NCBI RefSeq assembly: GCF_900167525.1 | Contig: NZ_FUZQ01000003.1 | Span: 248,001 to 312,000 of the forward strand | Origin: Krasilnikoviella flava | Lineage (GTDB): Bacteria > Actinomycetota > Actinomycetes > Actinomycetales > Cellulomonadaceae | Reading direction: 5' to 3' | Length of the DNA stretch: 64,000 nt | In this document: positions 34,752 to 42,831 of the stretch, piece after piece | Position numbering within the stretch: position 1 is the stretch's first letter | Layout: every line of letters starts with the position of its first letter | Program-made: the position numbers and the translations under genes | The notes under the pieces: model-generated | What the model was told of the DNA's origin: nothing | Databases searched by the model: none | Seen by the model: the letters and a program-made list of their open reading frames with translations, nothing else

Positions 34752-35582
34752 TCAGCCGTTGAACGTGCCGGGGTGCGGGCCGGTGCGCCCATCGCGCTCG
34801 AGCCCGTCGACGGCGGTCAGCTCGGCGTCGCTGAGCTCGAAGTCGAGGACGTCGAGGTTGGCGGCGATCCGCGCGGGCGTCACGGACTTGGGGATGACGA
34901 CGCGGCCCTGCTGCAGGTGCCAGCGCAGCACCACCTGGGCGGGCGTGACGCCATGGGCGCGGGCGGCGTCGACGACGGGCGCGTCGCCCAGGACGGCACC
35001 CTGCGCCAGCGGGCTCCAGGCCTCGGTGACGGCGCCGTGGCGGGCGTTCGCCGCGACGGTCTCGCGGTTCTGCAGCGCCGGGTGCAGCTCCACCTGGTTC
35101 ACGACGGGGTTGCTGCCGCCGAGCGCCGCGACGCGGTCGAGGTGCTCGGGCAGGAAGTTGGACACGCCGATCGACCGGGCCAGGCCGGCGTCGCGCAGGT
35201 CCTCCAGGCCCTGCCAGGCGTCCAGGTAGGCGTCGGTCGCGGGGGCCGGCCAGTGGACGAGGTACAGGTCCACGTGGTCGAGGCCGAGCTTCCCGAGGCT
35301 CTCCTCGAGACCCTCGCGGGCCGACGCCCGGCCGAGCCTGTCGACCCACAGCTTGGTGGTGACGAACAGCTCGTCGCGGGCGACGCCGGACTCGGCCAGG
35401 GCGCGGCCCACGCCGCGCTCGTTGCCGTAGACGGCGGCCGTGTCGATGCTGCGGTAGCCCGCCTCGAGGGCGGAGCTCACGGCGGCCGTGGTCTCGGCGT
35501 CGGGCACCTGGAAGACGCCGAAGCCGAGCTGAGGCATGGTGCGGCCGTCCGAGAGAGAGACGGAGGGGACGTGCGTGGTCAT
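34752..35582 (-). CDS. Aldo/keto reductase
   Basis: 276 residues from ATG 35582 with GGAAGGA upstream. Complete catalytic tetrad: Asp in YRSIDTA, Tyr in AAVYGNERGVG, Lys in VTTKLW and His in LYLVHWPAP. NADPH motif IPKSVTPARIAANLDV near the C-terminus. Resembles 2,5-diketo-gluconate reductase-type AKR5 enzymes. It lies 38 bp downstream of the MFS gene, so the two probably share a MarR-controlled transcript. Confidence 0.93.
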   Translation of the reverse strand: MTTHVPSVSLSDGRTMPQLGFGVFQVPDAETTAAVSSALEAGYRSIDTAAVYGNERGVGRALAESGVARDELFVTTKLWVDRLGRASAREGLEESLGKLGLDHVDLYLVHWPAPATDAYLDAWQGLEDLRDAGLARSIGVSNFLPEHLDRVAALGGSNPVVNQVELHPALQNRETVAANARHGAVTEAWSPLAQGAVLGDAPVVDAARAHGVTPAQVVLRWHLQQGRVVIPKSVTPARIAANLDVLDFELSDAELTAVDGLERDGRTGPHPGTFNG

Positions 35583-35620
35583 GATGATCCTTCCGGTGGT
35601 GCGGTGCTGGAGCGTCGGGG

Positions 35621-36814
35621 TCAGACGGCCGCGGGTGCGAGCTCGTGCTCGACGTCGCGCGGCCGGGCGAGCTCGCCACCGCGGGTGCGGACGGCGACCA
35701 GCAGGACGCCGAGCCCGACGACGGTGATGGCGGCGCCCACCCACAGGGGCGAGGTGTAGCCCGCGCCGGCGGCGAGTGCGAGGCCCGCGGCCCAGGCACC
35801 GAACGCGTTGCCGACGTTGAACGCGGCGATGTTGGCGCCGGAGCCGAGCGTGGGGGCGGCTTCCGTGAACCGCATGATGCGGGCCTGCAGGCCGGGCACG
35901 GTGGCGAAGCCGAAGCCGCCCATGAGCAGCAGCGCGACCACGGTCGCGACCTTGCTCTGCGCGGTGAGCGCGAAGACGACGAGCACGGCCGCCAGCACCG
36001 CGATGACGGTGACGAGCGCCTTGACGAGGTTGCGGTCGGCGGCCCGGCCGCCGAGGACGTTGCCCGCGAAGAGGCCGGCGCCGAAGACGACGAGCAGCCA
36101 CGGCACGACGGCGGCGCTGAAGCCGCTGACCTCGGTGAGGGTGAAGGCGATGTACGTGAACCCGCCGAACATGCCCCCGAAGGCGAGCACGGTGACCGCC
36201 ATCGACAGCCAGACCTGGCGGTCGCGGAAGATGCGGAACTCCGACAGCACGGAGCCGGTGGAGCGATGCTCGACGCGCGGCACGAGGACCGCGATGCCGA
36301 TCAGACCGAGCACGCCGATGGCGGTGATGGCCCAGAAGGTGGCGCGCCACCCGGCCGCCTGGCCGAGGAACGTGCCGAGCGGCACGCCCGCCACGTTCGC
36401 GACGGTGAGCCCGCCGAACATGAACGAGATGGCGGCGGCACGGCGGTTCGCGGGCACGAGGTCGGCCGCGACGACCGCCCCGATGCCGAAGAACGCGCCG
36501 TGGCACAGGGCGGCGACGACCCGCCCGGCCATCGTCATCCCGTAGGTGGGCGCGACGGCGGACAGCAGGTTGCCGGCGATGAACAGGACCATGAGCAGCA
36601 TGAGCGCCTGCTTGCGCGGCACCCGGGAGAGAGCCGCGGTGAGGGCGATGCCGCCGACGGCGACGGACAGGGCGTAGCCGGAGATGAGGTAGCCGGCCAC
36701 CGTCTCGGTGACGCCGAAGTCGGCGGCCACCTCCGGCAGCAGGCCCATGATGACGAACTCGGTGAGTCCGATGCCGAAGCCCCCGAGGGCGAGGGCGTAC
36801 AGCGCGGCAGGCAT
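35621..36814 (-). CDS. MFS transporter (AraJ/Cmx-like)
   Basis: 397 residues from ATG 36814 (GGAGG upstream). Twelve helices beginning LYALALGGFGIGLTEFVIMG, the typical start of the AraJ/chloramphenicol-exporter group, and loop 2 ALSRVPRKQALML. Divergent from a MarR gene with two inverted repeats between. Exports drugs or sugars. Confidence 0.92.
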   Translation of the reverse strand: MPAALYALALGGFGIGLTEFVIMGLLPEVAADFGVTETVAGYLISGYALSVAVGGIALTAALSRVPRKQALMLLMVLFIAGNLLSAVAPTYGMTMAGRVVAALCHGAFFGIGAVVAADLVPANRRAAAISFMFGGLTVANVAGVPLGTFLGQAAGWRATFWAITAIGVLGLIGIAVLVPRVEHRSTGSVLSEFRIFRDRQVWLSMAVTVLAFGGMFGGFTYIAFTLTEVSGFSAAVVPWLLVVFGAGLFAGNVLGGRAADRNLVKALVTVIAVLAAVLVVFALTAQSKVATVVALLLMGGFGFATVPGLQARIMRFTEAAPTLGSGANIAAFNVGNAFGAWAAGLALAAGAGYTSPLWVGAAITVVGLGVLLVAVRTRGGELARPRDVEHELAPAAV

Positions 36815-36880
36815 CGTGCCTCCATGAGGGTGAGGGTGGGGACGCGTCCGGCCCGGTGTGAGGCCGGACGCAACTACCGG

Positions 36881-36901
36881 CGCGTGCATTAGTTGCACGC
36901 G
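36881..36901. promoter_or_regulatory. MarR operator 1
   Basis: CGCGTGCA-5 bp-TGCACGCG, perfect 8-bp arms, located 67 bp upstream of the MFS start in the divergent MFS/MarR promoter. Confidence 0.7.
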
Positions 36902-36919
36902 CAACGTTCTAGATAGTTG
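36902..36919. promoter_or_regulatory. MarR operator 2
   Basis: CAACGTTCTAGATAGTTG: outer CAAC/GTTG arms around a symmetric TCTAGA, immediately next to operator 1 on the MarR side. Sequence differs from operator 1 apart from the TTGCA-like flanks. Confidence 0.5.
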
Positions 36920-36996
36920 CACACGCGCTATATAGGCGCAAGGCGCTATGCTGTGACCCGGACGACGGGCTGCCACGAGCCCGCGAGGAGGCCGAC

Positions 36997-37443
36997 ATGG
37001 GAATCGCCGACGACGCCGTCGAGATCCGCGCACGCGGGTGGCGCACGCTCGCCGCGCTGCACGGGCTGATCGAGACCGACCTGGAGCGCGCGCTGCAGAA
37101 GGAGCACCAGCTGTCCGTCGTGGAGTTCACCGTGCTGGACGCGCTGAGCCGCCAGGACGGCTGGCACATGCGCATGCAGCAGCTCGCGCGTGCCGCCGCG
37201 CTGTCCAGCAGCGCCACGACGCGCCTCGTGACCCGCCTCGAGGACCGCGCACTGCTCACGCGCATCCTGTGCGCCGACGACCGCCGCGGCATCTACACCG
37301 AGCTCACGCCCGGCGGCCGCGCCCTCCTGGAGAAGGCCCGGCCCACGCACGACCGCGCGCTCGAGGACGCCCTCACGCGCGCCGAGAAGATCCCCGAGAT
37401 CGCCCCGCTGGCGTCGTCGCTGCACGAGGTCGCGGCGGTCTGA
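36997..37443 (+). CDS. MarR-family transcriptional regulator
   Basis: 148 residues from ATG 36997 (GAGGAGG upstream). MarR winged helix: QLSVVEFTVLDALSR, then MQQLARAAALSSSATTRLVTRLEDRALL and the wing RILCADDRRGIYTELT. A single Cys in the wing (ILCADD) could allow redox control, but that is speculation. Likely represses the divergent MFS/aldo-keto reductase transcript. Confidence 0.93.
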   Translation: MGIADDAVEIRARGWRTLAALHGLIETDLERALQKEHQLSVVEFTVLDALSRQDGWHMRMQQLARAAALSSSATTRLVTRLEDRALLTRILCADDRRGIYTELTPGGRALLEKARPTHDRALEDALTRAEKIPEIAPLASSLHEVAAV

Positions 37444-37497
37444 CGGCGGCGCCGCCCTCGCCCGAGGCGTGTCGGCGCGCGGTGCCATGCTGCCCGC

Positions 37498-37890
37498 ATG
37501 CCGATCACCGTCGATGAGCTGCGTGACCACTTCCTCGCCGCCTGGGGTCCCGACACCTGCTATCCGCACATGAGCCTGGAGTGGTCCCGCGAGAACCCGT
37601 CACGCGACCAGTGCGGCATGACCGCCCTGGTCGTCCAGGACATCCTGGGCGGCGACCTGGTCCTCGCCGAGGTCCACGTCGACGGGGCCCAGATCGGCCA
37701 CCACTACTGGAACCGGCTGCCCGACGGCACGGACGTCGACCTCACGGCGGACCAGTTCCGGCCGGAGGAGACGGTCGTCGGCGGCACCGTGGTGGCCCGG
37801 CCCCCGGACGCGCCTCGCTACCACCGGGAGCAGTACGAGCTCCTCCGCGACCGGGTCCTCGAAGCGCTGGGCGCCGCGCCCCGGCGCTGA
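37498..37890 (+). CDS. YunG-family protein
   Basis: 130 residues from ATG 37498. Matches the YunG family: PSRDQCGMTALVVQDILGGDL (split motif around Cys and TALVVQD), HHYWNRLPDGTDVDLTADQF. The invariant Cys, His and Asp pattern looks like a papain/transglutaminase-type active site, but no function is established. No clear operon partner. Confidence 0.8.
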   Translation: MPITVDELRDHFLAAWGPDTCYPHMSLEWSRENPSRDQCGMTALVVQDILGGDLVLAEVHVDGAQIGHHYWNRLPDGTDVDLTADQFRPEETVVGGTVVARPPDAPRYHREQYELLRDRVLEALGAAPRR

Positions 37891-37916
37891 GGCGCGGTCC
37901 GCGGAGGCCCCGCAGT

Positions 37917-38579
37917 TCAGCAGGGCCGGTCGACCGGATTCGCAGCGCCTCGCGGGATGCCCGCCGTCGCGAGCAGGTCCTCGTGCAGCTCCATCCACAC
38001 CCCGTGGACGGAGGCCGCGCCGAGGCCGGCCACGCGCGCGCCGTCACCGCCCCGAGCCGCCGTCAGGGCGTCGTCGAGCCGCCGGTCGTAGCCCGCGAAC
38101 CGAGCGAGCTCGCCCGCGAGAGCGGCGAGCACCGGTCGCACGCCGTCGACGACGGCGGCGAGCTCGTCGAGCACGCGGGCGTCCCAGTCCGCGTCCCGGT
38201 GGTCGTTGACGTCGAGGCGCCCGCCGTCGCCGGGGCGCAGCTGCCAGTCGGTGCACGCCCGCAGCAGCCGGGAGTTCAGCGGGTCGAACGCGGCGACCGC
38301 CTCGCGCACGACGGTGGCGGCGCGGCCGCTCGGGTCGGCGGCCAGCTCCGCGGCGAGGCGACGCTCGCCCTCGGCCCGGCCTCGGTCCGTGAGAGACCAT
38401 CCGCCCGACCCGGCGAACTCCGCCCAGGTCACGTGCCCGTACGCCTCGAGGTCGAGCAGGAGCTCGCGAGCGGTGTCGGGCGCGACTCCCGCCCGTTCGG
38501 CGACCGCGGCGTCGTCCGCCGTGCCCCGGACGCGGACGGCGTGCAGCACGAGCAGCTCGGGCTCCGACGCGCGGCTCAC
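37917..38579 (-). CDS. Winged-helix DNA-binding protein, second gene of a regulator pair
   Basis: 220 residues from GTG 38579, overlapping the stop of the preceding gene (GTGA). Residues 1-80 form a winged helix (ADDAAVAERAGVAPDTARELLLDLEAYGHV then WSLTDRGRAEGERRL). Residues ~95-205 are helical with no recognised family (LNSRLLRACTDWQLRPGD is striking). With its upstream partner it lies opposite a PEP-synthase-like gene, which it probably regulates. Confidence 0.75.
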   Translation of the reverse strand: MSRASEPELLVLHAVRVRGTADDAAVAERAGVAPDTARELLLDLEAYGHVTWAEFAGSGGWSLTDRGRAEGERRLAAELAADPSGRAATVVREAVAAFDPLNSRLLRACTDWQLRPGDGGRLDVNDHRDADWDARVLDELAAVVDGVRPVLAALAGELARFAGYDRRLDDALTAARGGDGARVAGLGAASVHGVWMELHEDLLATAGIPRGAANPVDRPC

Positions 38580-38983
38580 GACGCCTCCCCCGCCCCCGCC
38601 GACCGGGCGACGAGCCGGTCGAGCCGCTGCTGCACCGCCTGCGGGGAGCCGAGGCCGAGCGCCCCGGCCATGCGCCCCCACGTGTGCCCGGCGGCGCGGG
38701 CGGAGAACAGCGCCGCGACCTCGAGCTGCTCCGCCTCGGCGCGCGCCGAGGGCGCGAGCGCGAGGGCGGCGAGCGCCCCCGCGGCGTCCTGCGCGGGGGT
38801 GAGCTCCCCGCGCGCGGAGCGCCACAGGTAGTGGCGCACGAGGTCGGTCGCCGACGGCGGCACGGATGCCGGCTGCCAGGGGCGCGGCATGAGCGCGTCG
38901 GCGCCGAGGTCGAGCAGCACACGGCGGGCGCGGGCCTCGTCGTCGGCGGCACCCTGGTCGGCGTCGTGGGGCTTGCGTTCCAT
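38576..38983 (-). CDS. Small helix-turn-helix protein, first gene of a regulator pair
   Basis: 135 residues from ATG 38983; an in-frame ATG at 39001 is possible, and neither has a clear ribosome binding site. The C-terminal third (ALFSARAAGHTWGRMAGALGLGSPQAVQQRLDRLV) looks like a sigma-70 region 4 or MerR-like HTH. The middle resembles a helical interaction domain. Co-transcribed with the winged-helix gene that follows. Family not recognised. Confidence 0.72.
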   Translation of the reverse strand: MERKPHDADQGAADDEARARRVLLDLGADALMPRPWQPASVPPSATDLVRHYLWRSARGELTPAQDAAGALAALALAPSARAEAEQLEVAALFSARAAGHTWGRMAGALGLGSPQAVQQRLDRLVARSAGAGEAS

Positions 38984-39014
38984 CCCGCGACGGTGGACCA
39001 TCAACGAATTGTTG

Positions 39015-39029
39015 TCAACATCATGTTGA
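39015..39029. promoter_or_regulatory. Candidate operator between the HTH pair and the PEP-synthase-like gene
   Basis: TCAACAT-C-ATGTTGA, a perfect 15-bp inverted repeat in the 61-bp divergent gap. A second partial repeat, CAACGAATTGTTG, adjoins it (39002-39014). Rare A/T richness supports a regulatory role. Confidence 0.6.
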
Positions 39030-39044
39030 AGGTGAGGCGATCTC

Positions 39045-40190
39045 GTGCCCGCGGTGCTCCCGCTCGACGCCGCCTCGTCGGCGCACGGCGGCAAGGCCGC
39101 CACCATCGGCCGGCTGCTTCGCGCCGGGCTGCCCGTCCCGGACGGCTACGTCGTGCCCGCCGGCGTCCCGGAGCGGGACCTGCCGGAAGCCGTCGCCGCA
39201 GGGCTCGACCGGCTCGACCGGCCCGGGCCCGTGGCGGTGCGGTCGTCCGCGGCGGACGAGGACGGCGCGCGCGCGTCGGCGGCCGGGCAGTACGACACGG
39301 TGCTCGGCGTGGTCGGCACGGCCGACGTCGTCCGGGCGGTCGCGACCTGCCGAGCGTCGGCCGCCGGACCACGGGCCACCGCCTACCGGGCGGCGACGGC
39401 GGGCGCGGGCGGGGGCGGCGCCGACGGGTCCGGCGTCGAGGTCGCCGTCCTCGTGCAACGGCTCGTCGGCGCCCGGGCGGCAGGCGTGCTCTTCACCGGC
39501 GCCGGGCGCACGGTGGTCGAGGCGTCGTGGGGCCTGGGCGAGAGCGTCGTGCAGGGCGCCGTCGACCCCGACCGGTTCACGGTGACCGGCGGGCGCGTCG
39601 TCGAGCGCCGCACCGGCGACAAGCGCACGCGCGTCGACCGCTCCGCCGCCGGCACCACCACCCGCGACGTCCCGCCCGCCGACCGGGCCCGCCCCAGCCT
39701 CGACGACGACGCGGTGCTGCGCCTCGCCGCGCTGGGCGAGCGAGCCGCGAGCCTCCTCGGCGGGCCGCAGGACGTGGAGTGGGCGGTGGACCACGACGGC
39801 GCCGTCTGGCTGCTGCAGTCCCGGCCGGTCACGGCCGACCTCCCCTCGGACCGGGCGCACGACGACCGGCCAGGGGCGTTGCGCGGCACAGGGGCGAGCG
39901 GCGGACGGGCGACCGGACCGGCACGGGTGGTGCGCGGGCCGGACGACTTCGGCACGGTCCGGCCGGGCGACGTCCTGGTCTGCCGCGAGACGGACCCGGC
40001 GTGGACGCCGCTGTTCGGCGTCGCGGCCGCCGTCGTCACCGAGACGGGCGGGCTGCTGTCGCACGCGGCGATCGTCGCGCGCGAGCTCCGCCTGCCCGCC
40101 GTGCTCGGTGTGGCCGCCGCGACCGACGTCCTGCGCGACGCCGGCACGGTCGCCGTCGACGGCGACGCCGGGACGGTCACACCCACCTGA
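39045..40190 (+). CDS. Minimal PEP-synthase-like protein: ATP-grasp plus phosphohistidine domain
   Basis: 381 residues from GTG 39045 (AAGGTGAGG upstream). Residues ~1-265 are a PPDK_N-type ATP-grasp domain (GGKAATIGRLLRAG, VRSSAADEDG, GQYDTVLGV, DVEWAVD, LLQSRPVT). Residues ~280-380 are the swivelling PEP-utiliser domain with phospho-His340 in GGLLSHAAIVARE. No PEP/pyruvate barrel (as in PpsA/PPDK) and no large antibiotic-binding domain (as in rifampin phosphotransferase) lies between or after. It could phosphorylate an unknown acceptor or work with a separate subunit. Confidence 0.85.
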   Translation: MPAVLPLDAASSAHGGKAATIGRLLRAGLPVPDGYVVPAGVPERDLPEAVAAGLDRLDRPGPVAVRSSAADEDGARASAAGQYDTVLGVVGTADVVRAVATCRASAAGPRATAYRAATAGAGGGGADGSGVEVAVLVQRLVGARAAGVLFTGAGRTVVEASWGLGESVVQGAVDPDRFTVTGGRVVERRTGDKRTRVDRSAAGTTTRDVPPADRARPSLDDDAVLRLAALGERAASLLGGPQDVEWAVDHDGAVWLLQSRPVTADLPSDRAHDDRPGALRGTGASGGRATGPARVVRGPDDFGTVRPGDVLVCRETDPAWTPLFGVAAAVVTETGGLLSHAAIVARELRLPAVLGVAAATDVLRDAGTVAVDGDAGTVTPT

Positions 40191-40249
40191 CCTGCGACCG
40201 GGCTGGACGACCCGTGGACGCCCACGGCCCGTCGTGGAACCATCCGGCC

Positions 40250-41362
40250 ATGACTGCGACGGCACCCCCTGCCGGGAGACGACCGGCCGTCGAGCACGCC
40301 CTCGGCCCGTTCACGCGTGCCCGCCCTCCGGCCGCGTGGGTACTGCGCGTGCTGGCGACCCTCCTCGACTCGGCCCTCGTGGCGTCGGTGGCCTTCCTCG
40401 CCACCGGCGGCGGGCCGACCCTGGCCGCGCTGCCCGTGCTGGGCAAGCCCGGCGGCGGCGGCGGCGCGGGGTGGACGGTGGGCACGCTGCTGGTGCTCGG
40501 GGCGCTCCAGGCATACACGGGCATGACGCCCGGCAAGCGGGTGGCCGGCATCGCGGTGGTCGACGACGGCTCCGGCCGCCCGATCGGGCTGCCCGGCACG
40601 ATGGTGCGCTGGTTCGCCCACGTGCTCGACGCGATCCTGCTGATCGGCTACCTGCGCGCCGCCTTCCGCCGCGACGGGCGCACGTTCGCGGACTCGCTGC
40701 TCGGCACCGTCGCGGTGCGCACGACGACGCCCGAGCCGCATCCCCTCGTCGCCCGGCTCCGCACGGCCCGCGACACGCATGCGCCGTGGCTGCGCTGGCC
40801 GCGCCGCGTCACCTCGGCCGTCGCCCTCGTGCTCTGCGCCGCGGCTGCCACGATGAGCATCACCGCGAGCAGCGGCGGCGGGCAGCAGATGTCCGAGCAG
40901 GAGACGTCGTGCCTCAGCACCGGGGACTTCGCGCCGACGGCGGTGATCGGCAGCGCCCGGTCGTTCGACATGGACTCCCGACTCGGCATCACGCGCGTCG
41001 ACGTCACACGCTGGCAGGTCGCGGTGGCGTGGTCCACCGGGCTTGGCATCGACTCGAGCGACAACCCGGAGGTCGGCGACCTCCGCGCCCGGCTCACGGC
41101 GACCTCGCCGGACGGGCGGTCCCACTCCTGGGCCGAGTCCCCCGGCGCGACCGGCCTCGACGAGGCGGGCGACGGGTTCGACGAGGTCGCCGGCGACCCG
41201 TGGATCTCGCTCGCCGATGAGGTCGCGTCCGCGGTGGTCACGGTGCCCGAGGAACCCACGGGCTGGACGGCGCGCGCGGAGCTGCTCGACGACGGGGCGG
41301 TCGTGGCCGAGTGCTCCGCTCCGGTCCCGGCCATCGAGACGGACCCCGCGGACCTGTGGTGA
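40250..41362 (+). CDS. RDD-family membrane protein with extracytoplasmic C-terminal domain
   Basis: 370 residues from ATG 40250. RDD domain (about 20-155): LATLLDSALVASVAFLATGG, YTGMTPGKRVAGIAVVDD, and RRDGRTFADSLLGTVAV; the Arg of the first helix is displaced. A further helix around 185-205 precedes a ~160-residue acidic soluble domain, likely outside the cell (beta-rich, two Cys: TSCLSTGD and VAECSAP, probably a disulfide). Function unknown. Confidence 0.82.
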   Translation: MTATAPPAGRRPAVEHALGPFTRARPPAAWVLRVLATLLDSALVASVAFLATGGGPTLAALPVLGKPGGGGGAGWTVGTLLVLGALQAYTGMTPGKRVAGIAVVDDGSGRPIGLPGTMVRWFAHVLDAILLIGYLRAAFRRDGRTFADSLLGTVAVRTTTPEPHPLVARLRTARDTHAPWLRWPRRVTSAVALVLCAAAATMSITASSGGGQQMSEQETSCLSTGDFAPTAVIGSARSFDMDSRLGITRVDVTRWQVAVAWSTGLGIDSSDNPEVGDLRARLTATSPDGRSHSWAESPGATGLDEAGDGFDEVAGDPWISLADEVASAVVTVPEEPTGWTARAELLDDGAVVAECSAPVPAIETDPADLW

Positions 41363-41369
41363 CCGGCCG

Positions 41370-41864
41370 TCAGGGCCGGAACGTCGTCTGCCCGTGCGGC
41401 GACTTGGCGAACGCGAGCACCTTGTCGGCGACGACGCGATAGACCAGCGCCCGCTGGCCGTGCGGGTCGAACGACTCGTCGTCGTTCTCGAAGTCCCAGG
41501 CGTCGCCGTACTTGGCGCGGAACCCGTCGGCGAGGCGGCGCAGCCCGGGCTCGCCGGTGGCGCGGACGGCGGCACCCTCGACGACGACGTCGAGCCCGTC
41601 GTCCCAGGCCGGGGAGCCGATCGTCACCGCCACCTGCGGGCCGGCGGCCAGGTTGCGGGCCTTCTGCTCGTCAGGGCCGGTGCAGAACGCGAAGCCGTCG
41701 TCCGTCCACAGGCCCACGAGCGGCGTGACGTGCGGTCGCCCGTCCGCCCGCACCGTGACGAGCCGGTACAGGGTGGCGGCCGAGAGCGCGGCCTCGACCT
41801 CCTCCCACGGCGTGGGCACGGCGATCTCGCTGAAGCGGGAGTCGAGGGTTCCGGTAGGTGTCAT
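41370..41864 (-). CDS. Pyridoxamine 5'-phosphate oxidase-fold protein
   Basis: 164 residues from ATG 41864. Split-barrel flavin fold: LYRLVTVRADGRPHVTPLVGLWTDDG..., then KARNLAAGPQVAVTIGS and a C-terminal DKVLAFAKSPHGQTTFRP. Similar to actinobacterial FMN- or F420-binding PNPOx-like proteins rather than true PdxH. Substrate unknown. Confidence 0.88.
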   Translation of the reverse strand: MTPTGTLDSRFSEIAVPTPWEEVEAALSAATLYRLVTVRADGRPHVTPLVGLWTDDGFAFCTGPDEQKARNLAAGPQVAVTIGSPAWDDGLDVVVEGAAVRATGEPGLRRLADGFRAKYGDAWDFENDDESFDPHGQRALVYRVVADKVLAFAKSPHGQTTFRP

Positions 41865-41873
41865 GCCAGGACA

Positions 41874-41912
41874 GACCCGCCGGGCCGACGAAACTCGTCG
41901 GCCCGGCGGGTC
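41874..41912. terminator. Strong hairpin terminator downstream of the DUF4097 gene
   Basis: Perfect 18-bp arms (41874-41891 and 41895-41912) with a 3-nt AAC loop, between the stop of the DUF4097 gene (41936) and the start of the PNPOx-like gene (41864), both on the minus strand. It should isolate the two. Confidence 0.78.
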
Positions 41913-41935
41913 CGGGAACCTGCGACCGGGAGCGG

Positions 41936-42601
41936 TCAGCGGCTGTGCGCCGACACGTCGCCCAGCGTGGTCGTGGCGCGGATCGCCACGGCGACGTCGC
42001 CGCCGTTGTTGGTGATCGCGTTGCTGACGCGGCCGAGCGTGGTGCCGGCGTCGAGCGACGCCGTGACGCCGGACGCGACACCCACCGTGACGTCGCCGGC
42101 CTGGGTGCGCAGGTCGAGCGCACCCTGCACGGCCTCGTCCACGCTCAGGTCGCCCTTCGCGGTGCTCAGCGAGCCGGGGCCGGTGAGGCGGCCGACGGCG
42201 ATGTCTCCGGCCTGCGTGGTGAGGCGCGCGCTCGCCGCCTCGTCGAGCTTGATGTCGCCGTGCGCGGTGTCTACGACGACGTCGCCGAGGCGCCCGACGC
42301 CCCGCAGCGGGGCGCTCGCGGCCTTGACCTCGACGCCCGAGCCGGCGGGCAGCTGGACCGTGACCTCGACGTAGCCGGAGGGGCCGAAGGCCCGGTGCCC
42401 GTCGGGGGCCGTGACGCGCAGGACACCGTCGGCGTACTCGACCGTGGTCTGCTCCGCGGCCTTGACGTCGCGGCTCTTCGAGGCGTCGGCAGGCCGCACC
42501 TCGACGGTGGTGTCGGCGCGATCGGCGGCGATGAAGGTCAGGCGCCCGGCGGGGACGTCGACGACGGCGGACACCGGGGTGGTGGTGGGGTAGGTCTGCA
42601 T
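41936..42601 (-). CDS. DUF4097-family beta-helix protein
   Basis: 221 residues from ATG 42601 (AGGAG upstream). Repeated short beta strands (VVVDTAHGDIKLDEA, LTTQAGDIAVGRL, LSTAKGDLSVDEA, LRTQAGDVTVGVA) build the DUF4097 right-handed fold. No signal peptide or membrane helix. Divergent from a GbsR/MarR-like regulator, a pairing seen repeatedly in actinobacteria. Role unknown. Confidence 0.88.
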   Translation of the reverse strand: MQTYPTTTPVSAVVDVPAGRLTFIAADRADTTVEVRPADASKSRDVKAAEQTTVEYADGVLRVTAPDGHRAFGPSGYVEVTVQLPAGSGVEVKAASAPLRGVGRLGDVVVDTAHGDIKLDEAASARLTTQAGDIAVGRLTGPGSLSTAKGDLSVDEAVQGALDLRTQAGDVTVGVASGVTASLDAGTTLGRVSNAITNNGGDVAVAIRATTTLGDVSAHSR

Positions 42602-42831
42602 CGCGTTCAGCTCCTGCGGTGATCGGTGCGAGTGTTTCTGACAAGAGAAACGCTACGTTGCGTTCGCAGACTGGGCAAGAGCAATGTTGCACATCAGAGA
42701 CGTTCTCGCAGGTCACTGGGCATAGATCGTTGCATCGGTGTGAGAATTCAACGCAACCACCGATGTCGCGCGCGTTGCATCCGGTCCGGAGTGAACGTAA
42801 CGTGGGCGCGTCACGACCGAGGGAGGACGCC
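42602..42831. promoter_or_regulatory. Divergent promoter with repeated GTTGC words
   Basis: A 230-bp gap without genes, lower in GC than its surroundings. It holds GTTTCT-6 bp-AGAAAC (42634-42651), and five GTTGC/GCAAC words at roughly 42656, 42683, 42731, 42754 and 42774. The third and fifth extend to near-identical GTTGCATCGG/GTTGCATCCGG. Likely multiple sites for the adjacent regulator. Confidence 0.5.
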
